A stretch of DNA of 64,000 nucleotides from Mixophyes australis. Lineage: Eukaryota; Chordata; Amphibia; Anura; Limnodynastidae. Below the pieces are notes generated by a model that was not told the DNA's origin, did not search any database, and saw only the letters and a program-made list of their open reading frames with translations. Numbering within the stretch: position 1 is the stretch's first letter; each line of letters opens with the position of its first letter. Below, one piece after another: positions 23,641 through 34,917 of this stretch. Where the stretch lies: contig JAVHZZ010000003.1 of assembly GCA_036250195.1 (NCBI GenBank), forward strand, positions 42,381,835 through 42,445,834, written 5' to 3'. The position numbers were made by a program, and so were the translations under genes.

Positions 23641-24385
23641 AATATATATGTGAGGAGGAGCACGGGGAGAGACTGCAACACAGGAGATACACGGGCACCT
23701 TAAACTTGATCCACAATAATATGCACAATATATATAAATGACTGAACAGCACTGTAATAATAGAAAGTCACTTGAGGTAATCCGGCACAAGATAACACAG
23801 TCAATGATGGTAATAGACTCAGCGGATAGCAAACTCCAGAGGAGAACCAACACAGTCCAGCAAGATATGCAATACACCAGCACAGTCAATGAGAAGTATG
23901 CATACCGTGGTTCAGAAGCAGGCTGTCAGACAGGAGTGCAGAGATACCTGAACGGCTGGAGGCCGGCAGGATGCGAAGTCCCTGGATGGGTGAAGCGGTA
24001 GTCAAGTAGGTGCAGCGCACAGGTAGGTAGACCAGCAGGGGAACAAATACTCAGGAATCAGTAGAGTGTAGAACTGGACTCCTGGAGGACCCTGAAGAAT
24101 AGCAATGGTCTAGCTGAGAGGTAAGTAGTGAGGCGCAGATCCGATGCTGACAGGCGAGTAGAGACCAGCGGGAACACAGGAAAGCATGGAGAGCGGATCA
24201 GCTGTTGAAGGACGAGTAGAGCTGAGGAGTAGCAGCAGCAGGACTCTGCGGACACACGGAGGTAGCCAATAGCAACCAGCAGGTGCAGTAACGATGGGAC
24301 ACGGGAGAGCAGAGTAGAGCTGGAACTGATGATCACGGAGAGTAGCGGATAGCAATAGTAGAAGCAGTCTCGAGGAAACACGGGA

Positions 24386-24770
24386 GAGTTGAGATGAGCT
24401 GAAGACTGAAGCGCACAGAGGCAGCGGATAGGAATCAGCCAAACAGTCACGATGAAACACAGACGAGTTGCAGGTTGAAGACTGTAGTGCACGGAGGCAG
24501 CGGATAGGAATCAGCTAACAGTCATGATGAAACACAGACGAGTTGCAGGTTGAAGACTGTAGTGCACGGAGGCAGCGGATAGGAATCAGCTAACAGTCAC
24601 GATGATGCACAGGTGAGTTGATGTAGATTGAAGACTGTAGTGCACGGAGGCAGCGGATAGGAATCAGCTAACAGTCATGATGATAATAGTAGAGTTGAAG
24701 TGGCTGAAGACTGTAGTGCACGGAGGCAGCGGATAGGAATCAGCTAACAGTCACGATGATACACAGGAGG
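24386..24770. repeat. Five ~75-bp tandem repeats in the solo LTR
   Basis: Each unit contains GAAGACTGTAGTGCACGGAG and GCAGCGGATAGGAATCAGC. The second half of the unit is nearly invariant while the first half varies. Weaker, older copies extend left to about 24050. Confidence 0.92.
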
Positions 24771-24775
24771 GTAGA

Positions 24776-24850
24776 AGTGGTATGGGAACCACAGGAGTAG
24801 AAGTGGTTTGGAAACCACAGAGGTAGAAGTGGTTTGGAAACCACAGGAAT
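24776..24850. repeat. Three ~25-bp tandem repeats in the solo LTR
   Basis: Units contain AGAAGTGGTTTGGAAACCAC; the GTGGTTT/AAACCAC part is self-complementary, imperfect in the first copy. Confidence 0.9.
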
Positions 24851-25102
24851 CAGCAGCGCTGAATACACGAGGAAACACAGGAACACCTTCAGAGGCTCAT
24901 GGGGAATGAGACTCCAAGATCAGGCAACGTGGTATTGACCACAGGTGCTTAATATAGGGAGTGTTGCCTGATCTGCCAATTAAGTTAAAGGAACATGTAC
25001 TGAAGGGTTTGAAAGGGCTGCGCATGCGCAGACCCTCAGGATGGAGGACGGCCACGGTTCCTAAATGTCCGGGAAGAAGCACTCACAGTCCGGTGAGTGA
25101 CA

Positions 25103-25300
25103 ATGTATGTGAAAGTAATTGTAAGTAGAAATAATCGTAAGTGAAAGTAAGTGGAAGAGGAAGTAAGCATAAGTGGAAATAAGCATAAGTGAAAGTAACC
25201 TTAAATGAAAGTGAGCGTGTAAATAATCAAAGGTGGAAGTAAGCATGAATGGAAGTAAGCATAAGTGAAAAAGTAGAAATAATCGTACGTGAAACCCGCT
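25103..25300. repeat. Degenerate 16-bp minisatellite, segment 3
   Basis: Continuation of the AAGTGGAAGTAAGCAT array beyond the solo LTR, more divergent towards its right end. Confidence 0.85.
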
Positions 25301-25369
25301 AAGCGGACAAGTAGTTGCACTTTAACATATATTTATATTTGCTTATTAACAGCTGTTTATATCGAGCCT

Positions 25370-25638
25370 ACAAATTAATAGCCACTTTATAGAGAAGCTT
25401 ACATTCTATTGCACAATCTTACAGTTTACTACCCCACAGACACACACAATTGTTTAATTTTGTTATTAGCCAATCAGCCTAACAGTATGTCTTTAGAGTG
25501 TTGGTGGAAACCGGAGAACCCCGGATGAAGCCCAGGCAAACACACAAACAACATAAAAACTCAGTACAGTTTGTTTAGAATCGAACCCATGACCCCAGCA
25601 CTCTGAGGTGACAATGCTAACCACTGCACCGCCGTACA
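25370..25638 (-). mobile_element. Old V-type SINE copy
   Basis: On the minus strand the tRNA-like head (GTTAGCATTGTCACC, then GGGTCATGGGTTCGATTC) is followed by the V domain, eroded around 25500-25560, and the TTAGGCTGATTGGCTAA segment. The distal tail is only weakly recognisable. Confidence 0.75.
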
Positions 25639-25639
25639 T

Positions 25640-26257
25640 CTATATAAAAAAATCTGCAACAATCATAAAATGTGCTGGTTGAGATGGACCATGTACTAAG
25701 TTAGACTTAACTGCAAATATATGATGTGCTGTGTTACAGTTTTAACATTGGAAATTATCTTTTTTCTACACCTCCTGTGATTGGGTAGGGGGGCTCAGTG
25801 CTATCTCCTGGTGCAGATGGCGTTTATAGCAGCTGAGAGATTTCAAAGGAGTCCAAAGGTTTCATGCGACTCACCTCACCCAGTTTTATTAAGTGAGAAA
25901 ACAAAAGAAAACTCAAGAATAAACACATTGCCGTCTGGCTGTAACTAAACACTGGTCACTCCTGAATAACAAGCTGAGACAAAACAAAAAGAAGTTTCAG
26001 CACAGTAACTTACAGGCAGATATCAGTCTCTCTCTCACATAGACTCGGCAGCCCCTGTCCCCAGGCAGTGAGAGACTGACTGAGCTGCAGCCTTTTATTA
26101 GCACCACTCAGGTGCAACTCCTGATTACCAGCAGAATCACTGGTATCTTGGATGACCCAGTTTATGGGCCTAATGGATGGAGCCCATCCTCACTCTCCAT
26201 CCATAATCCTAGGACCCTTTCCCAGCTTTTCAACAGGTCTATAGCCCATCAGCAGCT
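25640..26257 (-). other. Unassigned, partly LTR-like fragment
   Basis: On the minus strand a TATA-like TAATAAAAGGCTG near 26090 is followed about 200 bp later by CTTAATAAAACTGG, a polyadenylation-like signal near 25880. This order fits a partial LTR whose left part was displaced by the Tc1 element at 26260. No LTR end or target duplication was found. Confidence 0.3.
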
Positions 26258-26259
26258 TA

Positions 26260-27820
26260 CAGTCATGGCCAAAAGTTTTGAGAATGACACAAATATTATT
26301 TTTCACAAAGTCTGTTGCCTCAGTTTTTATGATGGCAATTTGCATATACTCCAGAATATCATGAAGATTGATCAGATGAATTGCAATTAATGTCAAAGTC
26401 CCTCTTTGCAATGATAATGGACTTTATCCAAAAAACAACATTTCCACTGCATGTCAGCCCTGCAACAAAAGGACCAGCTGACATCAGGTCAGTGATTCTC
26501 TCATTAACACAGGTCAGAGTGTTGACGAGGACAAGGCTGGAAATCACTCTGTCATGCTGATTAAGTTAGAATAAGGAATAAGAGACTGGAAGCTGTCAAA
26601 GGATTGTGGAGCTTGAAATCATTGTTCTTCTTCTGTTAATCATTGTTACCTGTTATCTGCAGGGAAACACGTGCAGTCATCATTGCTTTGCACAAAAAGG
26701 GCTTCACAGGCCAGGATATTGCTGCTAGTAAGATTGCACCTAGATCAACCATTTATCGTATCAAGCAGTTCAGGAGAGAGGTTTAATAGCTGTGAAGAAG
26801 GCTTCATGGCACCCAAAAATGTCCAGCAAGCCTCAGAACCATCTCCTAAAGTTGATACAGCTGCGGGATTGGGTCACCACTAGTGCAGAGCTTGCTCAGG
26901 AAGGGCAGTAGGCAGGTGTGAGTGCATCTGCATGTACAGTGAGGCGAAGACTTTGGAGGATGGCCAGCAAATAAGCCACTTCTCTCCAGGAAAAACATCA
27001 GGGACAGACTGATATTCTGCAAAAGGTGCAGGGATTGGACTGCTGAGGACTGGAGTAAAATAATTTTCTATGATTAATCCCCTTTCAGATTGTTTGGGGC
27101 TTCTGGAAAAACGCTTGTCCGGAGAAGGAAAGGTGAGTGCTACCATCAGTCCTTTGTCATGCCAACAGTAAAGCATCCTGAGACCATTTATGTGTGGGGT
27201 TGCTTCTCAGCCAAGGGAGTGGACTCACTCACAATTTTGCTTACGAAAACAGCCATGAATAAAGAATGGTACCAAAACATCCTCCAAGAGCAACTTCTCC
27301 CAACCATCCAAGAACAGTTTGGTGATGAACAATGCCTTTTCCAGCATGATTTCGCACCTTGCCATAAGGCAAAAGTGATGACTAAGTGGCTCAGGGATCA
27401 AAACATAGAAATTTTGGGTCCATGGCCAAGAAACTCCCCAGACCTTAATACCATTGAGAACTTATGGTCAATCCTCAAGAGGTGGGTGGACAAGCAAAAG
27501 CCCACAAATTCTGGCAAACTCCAAACATTGATTAGGGAAGAATGGGCGGCCATCAGTCAGTATGTGGCCCAGAAGTTGATTGACAGAATTCCAGGGCGAA
27601 TTGCAGAGGTCTTCAAAAAGAAGGGTCAACACTGCAAATATTGAATCTTTGCATAAACTTAATGTAATTGTCAATAAAAGCCTTTGACACTTATGAAATG
27701 CTTGCAATTTTACTTCAGTAAACCATAGCAACATCTGACAAAAAGGTCTAAAAACACTGAAGCATCAAACTTTGTGAAAACCAATACTTGTGTCATTCTC
27801 AAAACTTTTGACCATGACTG
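26260..27820 (+). mobile_element. Tc1-like DNA transposon with intact ends
   Basis: Begins CAGTCATGGCCAAAAGTTTT and ends in the inverted copy AAAACTTTTGACCATGACTG; TA dinucleotides at 26258-26259 and 27821-27822 are the target duplication. The inner parts also match (GAGAATGACACAA). The length of 1.56 kb is normal for the family. The transposase inside is broken. Confidence 0.93.
26655..27644 (+). pseudogene. Tc1-like transposase pseudogene
   Basis: The DNA-binding half is present but frame-shifted and stopped between 26655 and 27080. At 27068-27076 the first catalytic Asp survives in a TAT-GAT-TAA context, so a stop follows it immediately. The catalytic domain then runs open for 184 codons (27090-27644) with YVWGCFSAKG, CLFQHDFAPCHKAK (second catalytic Asp) and RNSPDLNTIENLW (third catalytic Glu), spaced as in Tc1 DD34E enzymes. 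The C-terminus is complete. All three acidic residues are visible, but stops and shifts prevent a functional enzyme. Confidence 0.9.
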
Positions 27821-27822
27821 TA

Positions 27823-30800
27823 CACATAATAACATTTCCCTGGGGTCTTAAAACAAGTAGGTCAGGAGCCTAGATGAAACATACCTGCCTTCATACACTA
27901 ATACAGTGACTTTGTCACACTCCCAACAGGCATGATTTATGGGACACAGAAAGGGTTGATGATATAATTTTTTTTTAGCGGTTTGACTCGCTAATGATGC
28001 TTGATATTTGGGGCATTGGGCCATGGTAAATGTTGTCTGGATTTTTTGGCCCGGAATGTTGACAGGTATTGTGTTTATGTTGTTCATTCACACTCTGCAC
28101 CATTAGAACTCCAAGATTTACTATGAACAAACCTTAGAGCCTGCAGTGACAGAGGGAACAACAAATAAGTGTCTCATCCATCAGTTACAAAACATCTATG
28201 AATCAGAGTATTGCAGTAATCCTTATAACTTCTCTTGACGGGGACAGTCCTGTTTTTGATACAGGAAATCTTTAATCCAGAATGCTTATTTTTCTAGAGT
28301 CATCCAGACGCATTAGGATTAAAAGGTTTATTAAACCTTTACAACCACAACTGTTTTATTACACCTAACACAAAAGGAAACAACGTATTATAATTCACTA
28401 GAAGTAATTCATAATAACCGATCAATATTAGCTTTGATGATACATATACATATATTAAAGCAAATTTATGATTAATTGCTAAAGGTTTCCTCACATTTAT
28501 ACTTTGTTCATCAATGACATGCAAATGATGGACTTAATAGGACAGAACAATCTTTGTCACAGAAATGTTCTGGTATCTTCACCCTGTGGCATCTTCAGTA
28601 TTAATTAATTGGACACAGTTAAAACCAAATTTCAACAGCCAAGCAAAAAGCCACAACGAAATTGCTATCATGCGATAGTTACTCAGTCAATATTTTGTAT
28701 ATGTTTCTAGGATGTTTACATCATTTCCATCGGTTTCGTTCATTTTTTCCCAGGCTCAGAATAAGCTTTAAGCAAGTGGGATCTTCTACCTAGGGAGTGA
28801 TCAGGAAATTGGCTACCTGTGAAATTGGCTCATCGCCTTACACAAATGGCTTTCTGCCTAGTACTTCCATTGCGCACCTTAACATTACACAGGATATTGG
28901 TTCTTTCTGCCTGAAGGTTTAACACGATATTCTTTGGAGTTTTTGGCAGCGTGTGATTTATCACAGAGCAGGTATGTCCTCTTTTTCTTAAATTTTCAAT
29001 GTATTGTGATGCTTTGAAAAGTCATGAATAGCGTGCACAACAGTGCACACACAGGCAGATGTGCCCTTTTATGTGCAAATACTTTCGCTTTGTTAACACA
29101 AGTGTAACTGTTCTATGGCTAGGAATGAATCACGACTTCTTATAGATAATGCAGACGGATGCATTACATACATTGAAAAAAGTAAACAACGCAATTGCTT
29201 TTATAATATGCCACAGAAAATGAATTGCATGGCAGGGGTACAATTTACAAACATATTAAATGTTAAATATTTGACTTGTTTCATATCCCCCATATGAACT
29301 ACACAAATGTGATAGAGACCTTAGATCCGGCAGAGTCGATCATCGTGGCCTCATGTATGCATTGGTGTACATTAGTTCTTGCCATGTTCGGAAGCACTTA
29401 TAATTCTTTTTCTTTTTGATGGGATAGGGGGATATACAGAGATATAAAGAGAAATAAAAAATGTTCAAAGTCCTGATAAGCTAACAAACAGAATTAACAT
29501 TATTATTTTATAATAAAATCTCTTGAGCACTTATCTCATTTCTTGTATGTGATCCTTTGTATGTTTGATGTTTATTTTTATGTATTTGTATCTAGGTTAG
29601 AATAGTTTATCTTACATAGTCTTGCAAGAAAATATTGAATGCATTTATGTACTAAATAGTAAATAAAACTTGTAGAAACACAGGGTGTCATTTTGAGTTG
29701 CGCTTTCGGCATTTAATTCTTACTTCTGTGCACAAAGCACTAGTGTGCTAGGCCCTGACCAGTCTATAAGCCCTGTAGCCGCTTTCTGACAGAACTTTCT
29801 ACTCATTAGCTTTGTTACCCTTATCACATGCGTCCTAGATTTATCCACACAAAATCTTTACCTCACAATACTTATTTATCCATCATTAAAACTGACGAAT
29901 CCATATAAATAGTACAAGTTAGAATAGATTTTGGTAACCCTTTAACCTTATTTGGGACTTAAGTGGAAGTATGGGGTTGACTTTATGACCTGAGCAAACA
30001 TTAGGTTATGCGACTGTCCTTTTAAGTATGGAGGCTTAGTCATGTGAGAGAACAGAATGTAATGTTACTATGCTAACCAATGTATTTTTACTCATTCCCT
30101 CACTTTATATTATGCATAATGTTACATCCAATCCTGCTTGCAGACTATTTATTTTAGTTAATTTACGTTTCAAGAGCATTGTTGCTTTGTGGCATTCTTG
30201 AGACAACCATATTCCTGTAATCCCCAACAACCAATCAGGTTCAGTTTAAGGAGTCTAGTGCAAGCAAACTAATGAAAGGTAATCTCTGATTGGCTGCTAT
30301 GTGTACCAGCACGTGTTTCGATTGGACTTTTTTACTATACAAGTCTACCTATATAATCTATCTTTTACCCAAGTCACATGAATATCTTTATATTTGGTGA
30401 GTAATGGTGTCATCATTTGGCTCATTTTGAAACTGTTGATGGAATAGACAGTAGAAGTGTAATTGAAAGCAAATAACCCTCAAATAAGTTATCTAAAGGA
30501 GAATTGCCTTATACAAGTGACATGCTCTGTTTCAAATTGAAACTCGTGTACTAAAAGGAATAATATACTCCGTACTGTAAGAAGGATATAAGAAGTTACC
30601 TCAAAGTTCTGTGACCTGTGTAACATATATATTATATTTTCAATTTTGGTACATTATTCATTAGCAAATAACCGACCTATTAGAAGAGGACTCTCCCTTT
30701 ATATCAGGAAGAACCATCTGGATTTATTTTGTATTAAATAATGATGGACAATTTGTGAACTAATTTAGGACACATTTAAGTTTTTTAACATTATTATTAT

Positions 30801-31080
30801 GGTAGCGCCATTATCTAATCCACTGCTTATATAGTTATTATTCTGATTTGGAATGTTGATGGCACCCTTGGTTTAGATGAAGCTGCATTGAAGATATTTT
30901 TCTTTATTCTGTATGCACAAGTGCTATAAAAGCTCCCTCTTCCCACATTTATTGTATAGCGCCAGCCTATGTGCACTGTGCCCACTGTGCTCCTGAGATT
31001 TGCAGCAGGGTAAATACATGGTGCTTGAAGAAGAGATAGTACGATAAAGTTATGAATGAATTGAGTTCCATGTTAATTGA
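27823..31080. other. Unassigned DNA
   Basis: More than 3 kb with no confident feature. The first 280 bp may continue the LTR-like material interrupted by the Tc1 element. A splice-donor-like AGCAG|GTATGT is at about 28967-28977, after moderately GC-rich sequence, without coding support. A small hairpin (AAAGGTTTATTAAACCTTT) lies at 28321-28339. Confidence 0.35.
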
Positions 31081-31100
31081 CCCCCCCCCCCCCCCCCCCC
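31081..31100. repeat. (C)20 homopolymer
   Basis: Twenty consecutive C on the plus strand; length may be affected by sequencing or assembly. Confidence 0.9.
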
Positions 31101-32829
31101 ACAATCTCACATCTAGACCACTACCTCTGTATGACCATAGGCCGAATATGGGCATAATTCCCATGTCACAGTAAATGGGCAGAGTTGAACAATTCTTCTG
31201 ATATCAAAAAAAGTAACGATGAACTGGTATTGTCTGGTGATAAACACACTCTATTACAGAAATTTTAAATTTCAGGTTTATAAGAATTTTTTAGCAACAA
31301 GTTGCATAAAAAATAAGTCAACAGTCAATTGAAAAATGTACAGCCTTTGTTTTTTATTATTACTTTTGTTGAACCAGTAATAAAAAAATGTGAATATTTT
31401 GGCTGAAAAAGAGCCGTTGGCTCGGGTATCATGATTTTTCCTGCAAGCAGAACTTAGCTTGTCTCTAATTATTAACCTACAGCCCCTGTCTCTAGTCCCC
31501 AGGGACTGATGGGAATTTTCCCATATATATTTCCTGCAGAGTTCTGATTGGAGCACTTTCATCGTTCCGTGACCTCATTGATAACCACTGCAAAATACTT
31601 GAAAATTCCAAAAAAAAAAAAAAGAGTACATAAAGTCCATTAAATACTTCTGAACATCTGCAGTTTAGAAATCAGGTTTTTAGTCAACTTAAAACCGTTT
31701 AGGGAGAAATAAATTATACTCGGTTAAAAAAAAAAAGAGCACATTTAAAAAATAAAAATGGGGTGGAAAGGACCCCGAACAGAATTATAGCCATTGAAGG
31801 ATTGTACCTCTATATTTTATAAACTGCTACTTGTAAAGAGATGTCATAATAGGTTCAAGCTGGAGAACGCATAAGAGTAATAAACAATTGTTTCAGTAAC
31901 ATGAACTGATGAAAAACCAAAGTTCTACCCAAGCTACGTAAGTGGCTGCTATAAAGAGCACTGAAATGAGATCCATGCTTTTGAAACAGATGTGTAAGCT
32001 AAAATATGCCCCTAGAATTTATTCACAGCTAACCAGTATAATGAGACTGTATAAATTACTGTATTGTTTATCCAGAAAGACTACATCATTGAAACTTGTT
32101 TTTCCTCTCTATAGAAGCTTTATAGGGTTCAGATAGCCTGTAATGCCCGAACGAATGACGGATACATCAAAAGAATCCATGTTTATTATACAGAGGTTAA
32201 TTTTTATATTTAAGAGAGTTAAATCTGTATCCACTCAGGTGCCATTGTTGATTATAGTTATTTAAAGGTCCTTTACTGGAATAGCAATTTATAAGTGATA
32301 ATGGCTATAACACCTTAGTGAATACTCCCCTTACAATGGTAAACCAGATGCTTAGAGCTGGTAGTAAAATGATTTGATTGCTTCCATGGTCTGTTTTACT
32401 TTTTCATCACATGGCACCTGTACTATGGCACCGGTTACACCGAAGCTAAGTGGCTGCGCAGTTATACAGTTTTCCCACCATTAGAAGCTAGTTAAGAGAA
32501 GAGCCACAAGTATCGGAATTGTTCATGACCTCATTTGCTAGGGAGTGCCACTAATTTCCTAGTGGATTCTACAGTGTTATAGAATTTCTAGGATCCTTGG
32601 TAACTATGTACACAAGAATATACATTGGGGACTACTATCGAAGCCTTCAATTGTAGTCATTATTAGACAAGCTGCGTAGGGAGCAAAGAGCTAAAGCAGC
32701 ACATCTAGATCAAATTAAGTTTAAAACTATGTGATTTTAGAAGTCTTAAATGTCGTATGTCACATTTAAGGGTTCTTTAATATATAGGGATAACTCCATA
32801 TGCCGTTTGGTTGTAACCATTACTAAGGC

Positions 32830-32832
<3 letters not shown>
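31101..32832. other. Unassigned AT-rich DNA
   Basis: Two A-rich runs (about 31607-31624 and 31726-31737) but no recognisable retroposed body before them. No gene recognised. Confidence 0.4.

Positions 32833-32866
<34 letters not shown>
32833..32866. repeat. (TA)n microsatellite
   Basis: Alternating TA run directly before the GC-richer segment. Confidence 0.93.
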
Positions 32867-32869
<3 letters not shown>

Positions 32870-33050
32870 CCCGGCATAAGGCTAGAATTACAGTCTGCCA
32901 AGATGTGGGTTTAGTGTGGCTCAAGGTAGGCCATTGTACCCACTGGAGTAGGGTCCGCATGCCCTCAGAAGTACTAAATGAAGTGAGAGCAGGACAGAAC
33001 CCTGCCACAGATACTGTTCAGGATCTGGAAGCCCTTGGAGCAGAGTACAT

Positions 33051-33388
33051 GGTAGTGGGTCCCAGCCCCACTGTGTATGAGAGTGGGTAGGAGCCCCACT
33101 GAGGGAGTGTGATGCCTGTAGTAGGTTGGAGCTATGGTCCACCTACAGGCCAGTATGGCAGTGTGTCCGTGCACCCAGCCTGCCGGGAGAGATTTTGGGG
33201 CAAGGCACTGACATTGGGGAAGGAAAAGTGGGTCTCAGCCCCACAGATTATGTAGTGGTGGATCCTAACCCCACAACAAGTAGAGTGGGTCCCAGCCCCA
33301 CAGAGTATGCAGCAGTGGGTTGTAGCCAAACTGTGAGTAGAGTGGGTGCCAGCCCCACAACAATTGCAGTGGGTATCAGCCCCGCCAT
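33051..33388 (+). repeat. Imperfect 27/30-bp repeats encoding VG-SPT units
   Basis: About eight diverged units built on GTGGGTCCCAGCCCCACAG. In the part from 33229 the unit lengths are multiples of three, which preserves one reading frame. Confidence 0.8.
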
Positions 33389-34499
33389 GTAGATGGCCCT
33401 GAAGAAGGGAAGAAAGGAGCATAGCAGTAACAGCACAAAAACCAGCATAAATGGGGGTATCCCATTATATCTCCAGGACCCAGATTTGCCGCTTTCCCCC
33501 AGAAATGAATGGGTCTGTTCGACCTGGGTGCTCCTCTACATGGTCTGGAATGAGGTCAGCAGCTGGAAATTAGTTGACAAGCAGGAAAAGTTGGGAATTC
33601 TGTTTGATGTGTTGTGCAATGTCAGGCAGAGGCCAGAGCCCGGCACATAGTGAAATTGTCATTGTGAGTGGAAGAAAGCGCTAGAGTGAACACCCCATAA
33701 GATGTTACCATTGGGCCAAGAGATTTGAGCGCTTAGTTCAGAAGTTCCAAGTCAGCAGGGAAAGGAGGCTGAAAAAAAAGTTGAAGATGGCAGGGGCCAA
33801 TACAATGGAGCCCTGGGAAAACTAGTGCTACACCTTTCACAAATGCAGAATTGTCAGATGAGGAACTGGTGAGAGAGTACCAAAAACCGTCTTCCCAGTA
33901 TGTAAAACTGGGGGAGGCTGATCTCGATCAGGTGGATGATAGGAAGCACCACCTGCAACCCCTTCTTTTTCAATGGGGGAAGGTCGCAGCAAAATTCTTA
34001 GTGACCAGCCTGAGCTGTGTTACAGCTGGCCATTTGTGTGCTTGGAGGATGAGGACTTGGTAAATGAATTCCAACCAGAAGCTGCCATGAATGTTACACT
34101 GAGGCAGGCAAGTATAGAGTATATAAGTATAGAACAGGTGAATGACAGGATACACCAACTGCAAACCCTTCTCCAGTCCAAGGGAGAAGGACATAGAGTG
34201 GAAAGTATAGAACCAGCAGGGAACACTTGCCCTGATCAGGTGGATATCAGAAGTTGTCGCTTGCAACCGCATCTTTCATTTGGGGAAGAAGCCACATTGT
34301 CAGGGAGCGTCGAAGAGTTCCAGGTATAAGACAGTAAGTCCACAAGCGAAGTATTGGAGCCTTTCCTTGCCCTGACATCTACGTCTACCCAGCATGTTCA
34401 GCCGGGGGAGGTTCCAAGTGAAGTTAGATTGGTGGGAAAAGAGAAGGCTTAGCATTTTGTTCCACCGGGCCAGATGATGAGTTACATTTGTGGGAAGAG

Positions 34500-34660
34500 A
34501 GCTGGAGTTATCCTGTAACCTCCCTGCAGCAGTGGGGCAGGCTGGGCTGAGAGGCCCCAGGCTGGTCCCATAGTGGACCACCTGCATTTTACTTCCTTTA
34601 AAATAGGCTGCTAAGTCAAGTCTTGCCCCCGGGCTGAAATTTACCAGCCCTCCCCTGCCT
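34500..34660. repeat. Interspersed repeat copy, family shared with 11915-12095
   Basis: Carries GGCTGGTCCCATAGTGG, AAATAGGCTGCTAAGTCAAG and CCGGGCTGAAATTT in the same order as the copy at 11915. It interrupts the coding-like segment. Confidence 0.6.
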
Positions 34661-34917
34661 GCAGCCTGCTGTAAACCTGGGTACCGCAACCAAGATTCCA
34701 ACAGAGTTGCACCCAGGATTTGGCACTGGTTTCCCCAGGAGTCGCAGGAGGTGAGCACGGGCAGTGAAAAGCCCCTTTGTACTCCAACTCTTGTACCAGA
34801 TTATTTTGGATGTTTTGGGAAGGAGAACTCAGGCCCAGATTTTTTGGATGACATTCTGCTGGGGCCGCTCAATGTTTTAACTTTAACAGTGGAGACTTGG
34901 CTTTTGAGGGGGGAGAG

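Larger units (their letters stand above)
23165..25102 (-). mobile_element. Solo LTR (Ty3/gypsy-like), 1.9 kb with internal tandem repeats
   Basis: Begins TGTCACGGGC and ends GAGTGACA on the plus strand, so both ends are TG..CA. It is flanked by the 5-bp duplication ATGTA (23160-23164 and 25103-25107). No internal coding region exists, as expected after LTR-LTR recombination. A TATA-like TATATTAAG on the minus strand (about 24948-24956) sets the orientation. The 5-bp duplication fits Ty3/gypsy elements; other LTR groups are not excluded. Three different tandem-repeat blocks explain the unusual length. Confidence 0.88.
32867..34917 (+). pseudogene. Coding-like segment of an unidentified repetitive or retroelement-like gene
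   Basis: GC-richer than its surroundings and with coding character but no recognised family. In one frame from 33126 a 9-10-residue repeat recurs (VGLSPTDYV, VGPSPTEYAA, VGASPTTIA), in units of 27 or 30 bp. One TAG at 33390-33392 is followed directly, in the same frame, by 85 more codons to 33650 (with WNEVSSWKLVDKQEKLGILF). After frameshifts, 33851-34329 holds repeated motifs of the form DEELV-EYQ and DQVDDRKHHLQPLL. A purine tract lies at 34905-34917. A decayed gag-like protein of an LTR element is one reading; a host gene remnant cannot be excluded. Confidence 0.45.

Noticed and set aside
24058..24492. Leu/Ser-rich 144- and 116-codon minus-strand frames
   Set aside because: Within the tandem-repeat-rich solo LTR; two frames are equally open and neither shows a domain.
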